From positions 333,173-397,172 of the forward strand of contig NZ_JHWD01000004.1 of assembly GCF_000622225.1 (NCBI RefSeq): a DNA stretch of 64,000 nt, read 5' to 3'. Each line of letters begins with the position of its first letter. Positions within the stretch are counted from its first letter, which is position 1. Below are positions 37,292 to 46,400 of the stretch, in pieces. The translations under genes and the position numbers were made by a program. This DNA is from Roseomonas mucosa ATCC BAA-692 (GTDB taxonomy: Bacteria; Pseudomonadota; Alphaproteobacteria; Acetobacterales; Acetobacteraceae). The notes under the pieces are model-generated. The model made no database searches, was not told the DNA's origin, and saw nothing but the letters and a program-made list of their open reading frames with translations.

Positions 37292-38020
37292 TCAGATCAA
37301 CCCCTCCCGCCGCAGGCTCAGCGGTTCCGCCTTTCCACCGGCGATCAGGTGGTCGTGCAGGGTGATGGCCAGCAGCGCGCCCGCCTTCCGCATCTGCTCC
37401 GTGCGCGCCACATCCTCCTCGCGCGGCTGGCCGCCGGGGCGCCAGGTCAGCAGGATCAGGGCCGTCGCATGCAGCTCCAGCGCCCGCCGCATAGTGGCGC
37501 GCGGCTCCTGCACGCCATCCTGGCTCTCGTCGGCGAGCAGCCGGTTCCGGTTGTCCAGGAACAGGACGCGCCCATGCGGCAGGCGGGCGCCGGGCGCCGC
37601 CTCCAGGGGCGCCGCCGCCAGATAGGCCATCAGCCGGTCCCAGCTCTTCAGCACGGGCCGTTCCGTCTCCTCCGCCCGGGCGAGGCGCGTGGCGGCCGCC
37701 GAGACGAGGTTCAGCGCGGCGATGCTGTCCATGCCCAGCGCCGTGGTCCGCCGCAGCCATCGCGGGTCAGCCCCCAGCACCGCCGCGAGGCTGCCAAACT
37801 GGTTGATCAGCCCCTTGGCCAGCGGCTTGGTGTCCCGGCGCGGGATGCCCAGGAAGAGCAGCATCTCCAGGATCTCGTAATCCGGCAGCGCCGCCGGTCC
37901 ACCCTGCAGCAGCCGCTCCCGCATCCGGCTGCGGTGGCCCTGGGGGCCGGTGCCGGCGAAAACCGGCCCGCTGCCGGACCCGACCCGATTTCCGTGAAGC
38001 CCGGGATCTTCCCTCGGCAT
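37292..38020 (-). CDS. RadC-like protein with degenerate metal site
   Basis: A 242-residue RadC paralogue, first gene of the pair. The N-terminal helical part is conserved (RERLLQGGPAALPDYEILEMLLF, in parts; ALGMDSIAALNLVSAA) and the end matches too (HDHLIAGGKAEPLSLRREGL). Where the partner has HNHPSGDPTPSRDD this protein reads TWRPGGQPREED: both histidines are replaced (Thr and Arg) and two residues are missing. Catalysis by a JAMM mechanism is therefore unlikely. The ATG at 38020 has GAAGGA 8 bases upstream; an ATG at 38074 is less well supported. It may act as a non-catalytic partner of the downstream RadC. Confidence 0.75.
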   Translation of the reverse strand: MPREDPGLHGNRVGSGSGPVFAGTGPQGHRSRMRERLLQGGPAALPDYEILEMLLFLGIPRRDTKPLAKGLINQFGSLAAVLGADPRWLRRTTALGMDSIAALNLVSAAATRLARAEETERPVLKSWDRLMAYLAAAPLEAAPGARLPHGRVLFLDNRNRLLADESQDGVQEPRATMRRALELHATALILLTWRPGGQPREEDVARTEQMRKAGALLAITLHDHLIAGGKAEPLSLRREGLI

Positions 38021-38244
38021 CGACGCGTCCTTCAGGCGCTCCCCGGAGGCGGGAGCATCAACCGAAGGTTGCATGTCTTTGGGCCACCGGCAACTTCCCG
38101 CGCAGGGGAGCGAACAAGGTCCCGGAGGCACCGGTCGCTCCGCCGCGCCGTGTTCCGGCGGGTGGGGAAGCGGAAGCCGCCCGCCGCGCCAGGCTCACCG
38201 ACCGGCGGCCTGGGTGAGCGGAGACGGTCCCCCCGGCCCGGCGT

Positions 38245-38475
38245 TCAGCCGTCGAGCAGGAAACCGACGATGAGGCCCTGCGCGACACGGAACATGTCCA
38301 CGCCGGTCGCCGTGCGGCAGCCGAGGGCGCGCGGCGCCACATGGGCGGGGACGCAGAGCGCGTTCATGCCCCGCTCCGCCAGCGCATGGCTGACGCCGGA
38401 GGGCGATTTCACCTGGGCAACCGGGTCGCCTACGATCGGGTAGAGGCGCGTGGCGCCGTTCAGGCTTCCGGACAT
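38245..38475 (-). pseudogene. Internally deleted shikimate dehydrogenase (AroE-like) remnant
   Basis: A 76-residue frame joins the two ends of a protein normally about 280 residues long. The first 48 residues are the AroE substrate-binding start (ATRLYPIVGDPVAQVKSPS, then HALAERGMNALCVPAHV). The last 24 are the AroE end (CRTATGVDMFRVAQGLIVGF). Everything between, including the catalytic Lys/Asp region and the NADP-binding domain, is gone, and the junction keeps the frame. It cannot be an active dehydrogenase. It diverges from an IclR regulator gene that may once have controlled it. Confidence 0.75.
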
Positions 38476-38527
38476 GATTCCCTCCATCCGCAATCTCCGG
38501 CGGTCGGCGGGAGACCTGCCGATCGCC

Positions 38528-38540
38528 GGAAAGACTTTCC
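38528..38540. promoter_or_regulatory. IclR-type operator palindrome
   Basis: GGAAAG-A-CTTTCC is a perfect 13-bp inverted repeat in the 176-base gap between the divergent AroE remnant and the IclR gene. With its flanks it resembles the known IclR-family consensus with TGGAAA and TTTCCA half-sites. A second partial half-site (TCTTTCC) follows at about 38545-38551. Binding by the adjacent IclR protein is inference. Confidence 0.55.
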
Positions 38541-38651
38541 AGAATCTTTCCTTGAGATCGGAAGCCCCTTTCAGTACCACCCCGGAGGCCCGCCCCACCC
38601 GGTCCCGGCCGGCCCTTTCGCAGCGGGCACGGCGCATCCGGAGTACCCAGC

Positions 38652-39563
38652 ATGAACGCGATGCCATCCGAGGCCGAACCGGCGTGCGGCCTCGCCGCCT
38701 CCGGGGACCGCGGGCGCCGTGGCGCTTCGGCGGCGCCCAGCGGCGTCATGGACCGCACCTTCGCCGTGCTGCGGCTCCTGGCCGAGAATGCGGACGGGCT
38801 GCCGATCTCGGCCATCGCCGATCGCCTGGGCATCCCCCTCAGCGCCTCGCACCGCCTGCTTTCCGAACTCGCCGGGCACGGCGTCGTGCAGCAGGAACGC
38901 GGCCATGGCGACTACCGCCTGACCATGCGGCTGGTGACGCTTGCCTTCACCTATCTGGCGCGCAGCGGCGTCACCGACATCGCACAGCCGGTTCTGGACC
39001 GCCTGGCCGCGCGGAGCGGCGAGCTGGTGCGCCTCGCGGTGATGGATGGCGACGGCGCCAACCGGAGCCTGACCTGGGTCGCCCGGGCGCAGGGCGCCCA
39101 GTCCGGCCTGCGCTACGACCCGGAGATGGGCCAGGTCGCCCCTCTCTCCTGCAGCGCCAGCGGCTGGGCCTGGCTCTCGACGCTCGGCGACGAGGAAGCC
39201 CTGGCCCTGGTGGAGCGCCAGGGCTTCGGCCCGCCCGAGGAATTCGGCCCGCGCGCCCCGCGCACGCCCAAGGCGCTGATCCAGGCACTGCGCCAGACCC
39301 GCAGGCGCGGCTATGCCGTGGCGATCCAGACCTTCACTCCCTGGATGTCGGCCATCGCGGCGCCGGTGCGCGCGCCGGATGGCACGGCCTGTGCCACGAT
39401 CGGCATCGCCGGGCCGCTGATGCGCCTGCCGGAGGAGAAGCTGCACGGGCTCGCCCCGCTGATGCTGGAGGCGGCGGCGGAGATGACCCAGGCCAGCCTC
39501 GGCTCGCCCCTGCTGAACCGCGCCCTGCACGGTGCCCGGAACGCCATGGGGAGGCCGCGCTGA
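38652..39563 (+). CDS. IclR-family transcriptional regulator
   Basis: A 303-residue regulator. A winged helix-turn-helix occupies about 32-95 (VMDRTFAVLRLLAENADGLP in parts; LGIPLSASHRLLSELAGHGVV). The IclR effector domain follows (YDPEMGQVAPLSCSASGWAWL, AVAIQTFTPWMSAIAAPVR, CATIGIAGPLMRL). IclR proteins near aroE-like genes often control aromatic or quinate/shikimate catabolism, but the target here is only a remnant. A benzoate-type transporter gene lies downstream, 363 bases away. Confidence 0.85.
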   Translation: MNAMPSEAEPACGLAASGDRGRRGASAAPSGVMDRTFAVLRLLAENADGLPISAIADRLGIPLSASHRLLSELAGHGVVQQERGHGDYRLTMRLVTLAFTYLARSGVTDIAQPVLDRLAARSGELVRLAVMDGDGANRSLTWVARAQGAQSGLRYDPEMGQVAPLSCSASGWAWLSTLGDEEALALVERQGFGPPEEFGPRAPRTPKALIQALRQTRRRGYAVAIQTFTPWMSAIAAPVRAPDGTACATIGIAGPLMRLPEEKLHGLAPLMLEAAAEMTQASLGSPLLNRALHGARNAMGRPR

Positions 39564-39926
39564 CGGGCGGGATGGCGGAGGGCACGCGGGCGGGAAGCCG
39601 CGACACGCCGGGATCGGCGCCGGCGGCCCCGCCCTGGCGGTGACAGCGGCGACGCGGGGGCCGGAGGCGGGCGTGGCGGGGAAGGCACCGCTCCTTGGCG
39701 GCATCACCGCCTGATCCGGCGGCCTGCGCCCCGGCCGCCCCCCGTGTATGGCCTCCCTGGGCGAACTTGGCTTTCATGGGTGCCGATCCGGCGATTCGCA
39801 GGCCCCCACAGCCATGGTCCCGTGGCCGGGCGGCCTTGCCGCGGCCAACCCTGGCCGGAGGCGCCCCGAAGCGCCGGCCGGATGTCATGCGCCGCACCTT
39901 TCGCGGTGCCGGGGAATGCCGCCGCC
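39564..39926. other. Intergenic region between IclR and BenE genes
   Basis: A GC-rich stretch without a convincing gene. Short open frames run through it but lack conserved features and ribosome sites. I see no clear terminator or palindrome. It presumably holds the benE promoter. Confidence 0.4.
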
Positions 39927-41087
39927 ATGCGAGACCTCCTGCCGCCCCATACCCTGGCCGCTGGCCTGCTGGCAGCCTTCGTGGGCTTCGCCAGCTCCTT
40001 TGCCGTGGTGCTGCGCGGCCTGACCGCCGCCGGGGCCAGCCCGGCCCAGGCCGCCTCCGGCCTCATGGCCCTGGCCGTCGCCATGGGCCTCTGCGGCATC
40101 CTGCTCAGCCTGCGCACCCGCATGCCCGTCAGCGTCGCCTGGAGCACGCCCGGCGCCGCCCTCCTGGCCAGTTCCGGCGCCATCGCGGGCGGCTTCCCGG
40201 TGGCCGTCGGCGCCTTCCTCGCCTCCGCCCTGCTGGTGGTTCTGGCGGGCTGGTGGAAGCCGCTGGGCCGCTGGGTGGCCGCCATCCCCGCCACGCTGGC
40301 CAGCGCCATGCTGGCCGGGGTGCTGTTCGGCCTCTGCCTCGCCCCGGTGCGCGCGGTGGCGCAGATGCCGGGCCCGGCCCTGGCGGTGATCGCGGCCTGG
40401 GCCATCGCCGGGCGGCTGCACCGGCTGCTCGCCGTGCCGGCGGCGGTGATCGTGGCCTTCGGGATCATCCTGGCGATGCCGGGCGCCCCCATCGCGGCGA
40501 GCTGGCCCATCCCCGTGCCGGTGATGCCGCAATTCACCCTCCAGGCACTGATCGGCACCGCCATCCCGCTCTTCCTGGTCACCATGGCCTCGCAGAACAT
40601 CCCCGGCCTGGCCACGCTCGGCCTCTACGGCTACCGCCCCGCGCCCGGGCCGCTGTTCCGCGCCACCGGCCTCTTCTCCGTCGCCGCCGCCTTCCTGGGC
40701 GGCCACGCGGTCAACCTCGCCGCCATCACCGCCGCCCTTTGCGCCAACGAGGACGCGCATCCCGACCCGGCGCAGCGCTGGAAGGCCGCCGTGGTGAACG
40801 GCGTGGGCTACATCCTCTTCGGCCTGCTCGCGGGCTTCGTCACGGCCTTCGTCGCGGCGGCGCCGGTGCTGGTGGAGGCGGTGGCCGGCCTCGCCCTGCT
40901 GGGCGCGCTGGGCGGCTCCCTGCAAGGCGCCATGGCCGTGCCGGAACAGCGCGAGGCGGCCATCGTCACCCTGCTCGTCACCGCTTCCGGCACCGCCTTC
41001 GCCGGGATCAGCGGCGCCTTCTGGGGCCTGCTGGCGGGCGGTGCCATGCTGGCGCTGTCGCGCTTCCGCAGGCCGCTGGAACCCTGA
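39927..41087 (+). CDS. benE: BenE-family transporter (benzoate/H+ symporter type)
   Basis: A 386-residue membrane protein with about 11-12 hydrophobic segments. BenE signatures are visible: FVGFASSFAVVLRGLTAAGAS near 20, VAWSTPGAALLASSG, and TMASQNIPGLATLGLYGYRP near 215. BenE proteins are nucleobase-cation symporter relatives annotated as benzoate importers, though many have unproven substrates. The ATG at 39927 opens just before the first membrane segment. No aromatic degradation genes are adjacent other than the AroE remnant and IclR regulator. Confidence 0.83.
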   Translation: MRDLLPPHTLAAGLLAAFVGFASSFAVVLRGLTAAGASPAQAASGLMALAVAMGLCGILLSLRTRMPVSVAWSTPGAALLASSGAIAGGFPVAVGAFLASALLVVLAGWWKPLGRWVAAIPATLASAMLAGVLFGLCLAPVRAVAQMPGPALAVIAAWAIAGRLHRLLAVPAAVIVAFGIILAMPGAPIAASWPIPVPVMPQFTLQALIGTAIPLFLVTMASQNIPGLATLGLYGYRPAPGPLFRATGLFSVAAAFLGGHAVNLAAITAALCANEDAHPDPAQRWKAAVVNGVGYILFGLLAGFVTAFVAAAPVLVEAVAGLALLGALGGSLQGAMAVPEQREAAIVTLLVTASGTAFAGISGAFWGLLAGGAMLALSRFRRPLEP

Positions 41088-41097
41088 ACCCGCTTTA

Positions 41098-41118
41098 CCT
41101 GGCGTCAGGCCAGCCAGG
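41098..41118. terminator. Weak hairpin after benE
   Basis: CCTGGC (41098-41103) pairs with GCCAGG (41113-41118), a 6-bp stem with a 9-base loop, 10 bases after the benE stop in the gap to the convergent acetyltransferase gene. The stem is short and there is no T run, so support is weak. Confidence 0.25.
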
Positions 41119-41167
41119 AGCCCACCGGACGGCGCCCTCTTCGGGATGCCGGGCCGCGACCGCCGCC

Positions 41168-41848
41168 CTAGCCCCGCGCCGGCACGCCGGACACGCTGGC
41201 CCCTTCCGGCACATCGGCCACCACGGCGGCGCCCGCCCCCACCACGGCCCCGGCGCCCACCCGCACCAGCGGCCGCAGCGCCGCGTTGAGCCCGATCAGC
41301 GCCCCCTCCCCGACACGCACCCCGCCGCCGAGCGCCGCGCCGCAGGCGACATGCACGCCGTCGCCCAGCACGCCGTCATGCTCGACGATGGCGCCGCTGT
41401 TCAGGATCGCGCCCTCCCCCACCACGGCCCGCGCGCCCAGCACCACGCGGGGCAGCACGACGCTGCCGGCGCCGATCCGCGCACTGGGGGACAGGATGGC
41501 GGAGGGATGCGCGACCACCGGCAGGGCGAAGCCCAGGTCCCGCGCGTGCCGCAGCCAGCGCAGGCGGGTGGCGTTGTGCCCGATGGCCACCACCACCGCC
41601 CCGATCCCCTCGCCGCGCAGCCGCTCCAGCAGGGTCTCGTCGCCCAGAACCGGCACGCCCAGCACCGGCGCCCGCGCGCTCCGGTCGAGGCAGCCGGCGA
41701 TCTCCATCCCGCCGGCCAACCCATTGGCGGCTCCGTTGGCGGCCCCATTGGCGGCCCCATTGGCAGCACGGATGCTCTCGATCAGCGCCGCGGCATGGCC
41801 GCCGGCACCGATCAGCACGACACGGGAAGGAAGCGGGGCCTGGGTCAC
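41168..41848 (-). CDS. NeuD/PglD-like sugar O- or N-acetyltransferase
   Basis: A 226-residue protein with an N-terminal Rossmann-like part (VVLIGAGGHAAALIESI) and a left-handed beta-helix of hexapeptide repeats (IGAGSVVLPRVVLGARAVVGE in parts; VHVACGAALGGGVRVG). This is the NeuD/PglD family, which acetylates nucleotide sugars or sialic-acid-like sugars for surface glycans. A tract of AANG units (residues 28-43) sits in the N-terminal domain where related proteins have a short loop. No other sugar gene is adjacent; the glycosyltransferase genes are 13 kb away. Confidence 0.78.
   Translation of the reverse strand: MTQAPLPSRVVLIGAGGHAAALIESIRAANGAANGAANGAANGLAGGMEIAGCLDRSARAPVLGVPVLGDETLLERLRGEGIGAVVVAIGHNATRLRWLRHARDLGFALPVVAHPSAILSPSARIGAGSVVLPRVVLGARAVVGEGAILNSGAIVEHDGVLGDGVHVACGAALGGGVRVGEGALIGLNAALRPLVRVGAGAVVGAGAAVVADVPEGASVSGVPARG
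41721..41768 (-). repeat. Four 12-bp tandem repeats inside the acetyltransferase gene
   Basis: On the plus strand the units are CCATTGGCGGCT, CCGTTGGCGGCC, CCATTGGCGGCC and CCATTGGCAGCA. On the coding strand they give AANG four times. The unit is four codons, so slippage would lengthen or shorten a loop without breaking the frame. Confidence 0.8.
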
Positions 41849-41905
41849 GCCTTCCGCTAGCCCAGTCCGCCCGCCCGTTGAAGGGCCGGCGCCGCGATCC
41901 CCGCC

Positions 41906-42901
41906 TCAGTGGTCGCGGTGCAGGACCCGGTTCCGGCCGGCGGCCTTGGCGCCGTACATCAGCGAATCCGCCAGCGACAGGGCGGCATCCACGCTCTCCG
42001 GCGCGTTGTGGAAGCTCACCGCCCCGATCGAGGCCGTCACCGCCCAGCCCTTCGCCCGCATCGCCGCCTCCAGCATCCGCTGCAGGCGCTCCGCCACGAT
42101 CGCGGCATCCGGCTCGCGGCCCGTCAGCAGCACGGCGAATTCGTCGCCGCCCAGCCGCGCCGCCATGTCCTCCCGCCGCAGGTTGTCCCACAGCACCGCC
42201 GCCAGTTCCCGCAGCACCTCGTCGCCGGTCGCGTGCCCCTCGCGGTCGTTCACCTGCTTGAACCCGTCCAGGTCGAGGTAAAGCAGGGCGAAGCCCTCGC
42301 CATGCCGGTTCAGCCGGGCGACCGCCTTGTCCAGCGCGTCCATCAGGGCCGGCCGGTTCAGCAGCCCGGTCAGGGCATCGGTCATCGAAAGCCGGTGCAC
42401 CCGGTTCATGGCGCGGCGGAGCTCGAGCGTGGTCATCACCGCCTCGGCCAGCCGGACCAGGATGCGCTGCCGCTCGGCGCTCATCCGCCGCGGCTTGCGG
42501 TCCAGCACGCAGAGGGTTCCCAGCACCGCCCCCTCCGGATTGACCAGCGGCACGCCGGCGTAGAAGCGGATATCCGGTGCCCCCGTCACCAGCGGGTTGC
42601 CGGCGAAGCGCGGGTCGCGGCTGGCATCGGGGATCACCAGCGGCGTCCCGGGCTCCAGGATGGCATGCGCGCAGAAGGCATGCTCCCGTGGCGCTTCCGG
42701 CGCCTCCAGCCCATGATGCGCCTTGAACCAGGCACGCTCGGCATCCACCAGCGAGACCATCGAGATGGGACTCTCCGTCAGATCCGCGGCGAGCCGGGCG
42801 ATGTTGTCGAAACTGGCCTCGCAGGCCGTGTCCAGCACGTCATAGGAGCGCAGGGCCGCGAGACGGTCTTCCTCGGAAAGCGGCATCAGGTGGGGAAGCA
42901 T
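41906..42901 (-). CDS. GAF-domain diguanylate cyclase
   Basis: A 331-residue cytoplasmic protein. An N-terminal GAF domain (about 25-160, YDVLDTACEASFDNIARLAA, FCAHAIL, FYAGVPLVNPEGAVLGTLCVLD in parts) is followed by a GGDEF domain with an intact GGDEF motif (251-255), metal ligands in YLDLDGFKQVND and the product-inhibition site RRED (242-245). It should make cyclic di-GMP in response to a GAF ligand or redox cue. The start MLPHLMPLSEEDR at 42901 is the standard start for this architecture. Confidence 0.88.
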   Translation of the reverse strand: MLPHLMPLSEEDRLAALRSYDVLDTACEASFDNIARLAADLTESPISMVSLVDAERAWFKAHHGLEAPEAPREHAFCAHAILEPGTPLVIPDASRDPRFAGNPLVTGAPDIRFYAGVPLVNPEGAVLGTLCVLDRKPRRMSAERQRILVRLAEAVMTTLELRRAMNRVHRLSMTDALTGLLNRPALMDALDKAVARLNRHGEGFALLYLDLDGFKQVNDREGHATGDEVLRELAAVLWDNLRREDMAARLGGDEFAVLLTGREPDAAIVAERLQRMLEAAMRAKGWAVTASIGAVSFHNAPESVDAALSLADSLMYGAKAAGRNRVLHRDH

Positions 42902-43139
42902 CGCGGCGACCTCCAGCGGGATCTCATGGCGGGGCCATCCTGCCGGGCCGGGAGTCCGGGGCAGGAAAATCCAGGCGCAACTCACCAGGGCGTCTACAAC
43001 TATGGGTTGTTTCGGCCGCCGTGAAAATCCTCCCCCTCGCCATGCCCGTGCCGGCGCCGCGCTTCTCCCGGGATGGGTGGCTCCGCTGCCACGCCTGTTC
43101 TATCAGGTCGCCCGTTCCAGGTTCCGGAGTTACCGACGC

Positions 43140-43385
43140 ATGACCGACACGCCGCCCGACCGCCTTTCCGTCAACCCGAAGAGCCCGCATTTCGACAAGT
43201 CCGTGCTGGAACGCGGCGTCGGCGTCCGCTTCAAGGGCGTGGACCGCAACAATGTCGAGGAATACTGCGTCAGCGAGGGCTGGGTCCGCCTGACCGTGGG
43301 CAACACGCTCGACCGCAAGGGCAATCCCATGACCATCAAGCTCCAGGGCACGGTGGAGCCCTATTTCCGCCCGCCCCAGGACTGA
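43140..43385 (+). CDS. DUF3297 small protein
   Basis: An 81-residue cytoplasmic protein, MTDTPPDRLSVNPKSPHFD followed by RGVGVRFKGVDRNNVEEYC and VGNTLDRKGNPMTIKLQG. These blocks mark DUF3297, a conserved proteobacterial family without known function. The ATG at 43140 has GGAG about 10 bases upstream. It sits alone between the GAF-GGDEF gene and addB. Confidence 0.8.
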   Translation: MTDTPPDRLSVNPKSPHFDKSVLERGVGVRFKGVDRNNVEEYCVSEGWVRLTVGNTLDRKGNPMTIKLQGTVEPYFRPPQD

Positions 43386-43463
43386 CAACGCCCCCCTTAT
43401 CGGTGCAGCGCGGCAAACGGTGGTGGCGGGATGGGAGGGAAATCGGCTAACCATCGGGAATCC

Positions 43464-46400
43464 ATGAACCTTCACGAGATCCCGGCCCACCTCCCCTTTT
43501 TGGACGCCCTGGCCCGGGGGGTGGTGCGCCTCGCCGGGGCGGAGGATCCGGCCGCCCCGGATCCCACCATCCTGGCCCGCGCCACGATCCTGCTGCCCAC
43601 CCGGCGCGCCGCCCGCAGCCTGCGCGAGAGCTTCCTGCGCGCCGCCGGGCAGGTGAACGGGGCGCAGGCCCTGCTGCTGCCGCGCCTGCGCCCCCTGGCC
43701 GGGCTTTCGGTGGAGGATGCGGAGGAGCTTTCCCTCCCCGCCCTGATGGACCAGCCCCCGGCGGTGGACCCGGCGCGGCGTCTCGCGGTGCTGACCGCGC
43801 TGGTGATGCGCCTGCCGCCGAACTACGGCGGCCCCTCGCATCCCGACCAGGCCTGGCGGCTGGCGCAGGAGCTGGCGACGCTGCTGGACGAGATGGCGCT
43901 GGAGGATTGCGACCCCGCCCGCCTGCCCTCCCTGGTGCCGGACCGGCTGGCCCGGCACTGGCAGATCACCCATGTCTTCCTCAACGGCGTGATCCAGGAA
44001 TGGCAGGCCTGGCTGGCGAAGCAGGGCCTCTCCGACATCGGCACCCGCCGCGTCGCCACCATCCGCGCCCAGACCGCGCTGTGGAAGGAGAACCCGCCGG
44101 AGGATCTGGTGATCGCCGCCGGGATCGGCCTGGGCGGCACCATCCCCGCCGCCGCCGAGTTGCTGAAGGTCCTGGCGCACTGCCCCAACGGCCATGTGGT
44201 CCTGCACGGCGCCGGCGAGCCGCTGCCCCCGCAGCCATGGGACGAGCTCTGCGCCAGCCATACCCACCCCCTCTGCGGACAGGTGCGGCTGCTCCAGGCC
44301 ATGGGCGCCACGCCGGGCGACCTGCGGCCCTGGCCTCCCCCGGGGCCCCACGGCCTGCCGCCCGACCCGGCCGGGGAGGCGCGCGGCACCCTGCTCGCCC
44401 GCGCCCTGCGCCCGCCCGGCGACATCGCCTGCTGGCAGGAGAAGGCGCCGGAACGCTGGGCCCCGGCCCTCGACCACCTCACCCTCCTCACCGCCCCGGA
44501 CGAGGCCGGCGAGGCCGCCGCCATCGCCTTGCTGCTGCGCGAGGCGCTGGAAACCCCTGGCAGCCGCGCCGCCCTGGTGACGCCGGACCGCGACCTCGCC
44601 CGCCGCGTCTGCGTGGAGCTCGCCCGCCATGGCGTGCTGGCCGATGATTCCGCCGGCCAGCCCCTGGCCCAGACCCCGACCGGCGCCTTCCTGCGCCTGA
44701 TCGCGCGCATGGTGGCGGAGGAATTCTCCCCCGTCGCCCTGCTCGCCTGCCTGAAGCACCCCTCCTGCGCCGGCGGCATGGCGCGGGCCGACTGGCTGCG
44801 CGCGCTGCGCGACCTGGAGCGCCACGCGCTGCGCGGTCCCCGCCCCGCTCCCGGTCTCGCCGGGCTCCGCGCCGCCACGGCACGCGCCTTCGCCGAGCCG
44901 GGCGCCGAGGCCCCGGCCGAAAGCGAGGCACGGCGGCAGGCCCGGCTGGAACGCCAGGCCCGCACCACCGCCCTGCTCGATGCGCTGGAACGCGCCCTGG
45001 GCGGCTTCACCGACCTGCCCGAGATCGGCCGCCCGCCCGCGGCCGTGCTGGAAGGCCTGCTCGACGCCGCCGAGGCCCTGGCCGCCACCGACAGCGAGCC
45101 CGGCGGGCTGCGCCTCTATGCCGGGGAGGAGGGCGAGCCCCTGGCCGTGCATCTCGCCTCGCTCGGCCCGGCCATGGAATGCCTGCCCCCCGTCTCGGCC
45201 GCCGCCTGGCCCGCGCTGTTCGACGCGCTGCTCGAAGGGCCGCTGGCCCCGGGCGTGCGCAACATGCGCGGGCGCCAGGGCGGCAGCCATCCGCGGGTGC
45301 AGGTGCTGGGCCTGCTGGAGGCGCGGCTGCAATCCTTCGACCGCGTGGTGCTGGGCGCGCTGGAGGAAACCGTCTGGCCCATCGCCACCGATCCCGGCGC
45401 CTGGATGAGCCGCCCGATGCGCCGCGAGTTCGGCTTGCCGGCGCCGGAGGCCCGCATCGGCCGCGTCGCCGCCGATTTCATGATGAGCGCCCTGTCCGCC
45501 CCGGACGTGGTGCTGAGCCATGCCCGCAAGCGCGGCGGCAGCCCGTCGGTGCAGGCACGCTGGCTGACCCGGCTGCAGATCTTCCTGCACGGCCAGGGCC
45601 TGCGGATCGAAGCCTCGCCCGCCACCGGCTGGGCGGAGCGGCTGGACATGCCGGAGGTCGTCCTCCCCTGCCCCCGCCCGGCCCCGGCCCCGCCGGTGCT
45701 GCTGCGCCCGCGCCGCCTGACCGTCACCGATGTCTGGGACCTGAAGGCCGATCCCTATGCCTGGTACGCCAAGCGCGTACTGCGGCTGCGCCCCCTCGAT
45801 CCGCTGGATGCCGAGGCCGACGGCGCCGCCTTCGGCTCGGTGGTGCATGACGCGGTGGCGGCCTGGACCCGCCGCTGCGCCGGTGCCTATGGCGACCGGG
45901 CCCTGGAATGGTTCGGGGAAGCGGTGGAGGAAGCGATCCGCCGGCACTCCCCGCGCCCCGGCCTCGCCGCCTTCTGGCGCCCGCGCCTGCGCCGCATCGG
46001 CGAATTCCTGCTGGCCACCGAGCGGGAACGCCCCGAGGTGCGGGAACGCCACCCCGAACAGTCCGGCCAGATCGAGCTGCCCTGCGGCGTGCGGCTGGAA
46101 GGGCGCGCCGACCGGCTGGACATCCTGGCCGATGGCGGCCTCGCCATCCTCGACTTCAAGACCGGCGCCCCCCCGGCCCAGATCGCCATCCAGGACGGCC
46201 GCGCGCCGCAGCTGCCGCTGGAGGCCGCCATGGCGCTCAAGGGCGGCTTCCCCGACATCGCCCCCGCCACGGTTTCGGCGCTGGAGCACTGGAAGCTCTC
46301 GGGTACCATCGAGGAAGGCGAGCGACTCGTCTTCAAGCCCAGGGGCGACGTGACCGTGACAGAGGTGGCCGAGGCGGCATGGCGGCAGGTGGACGTGCTG

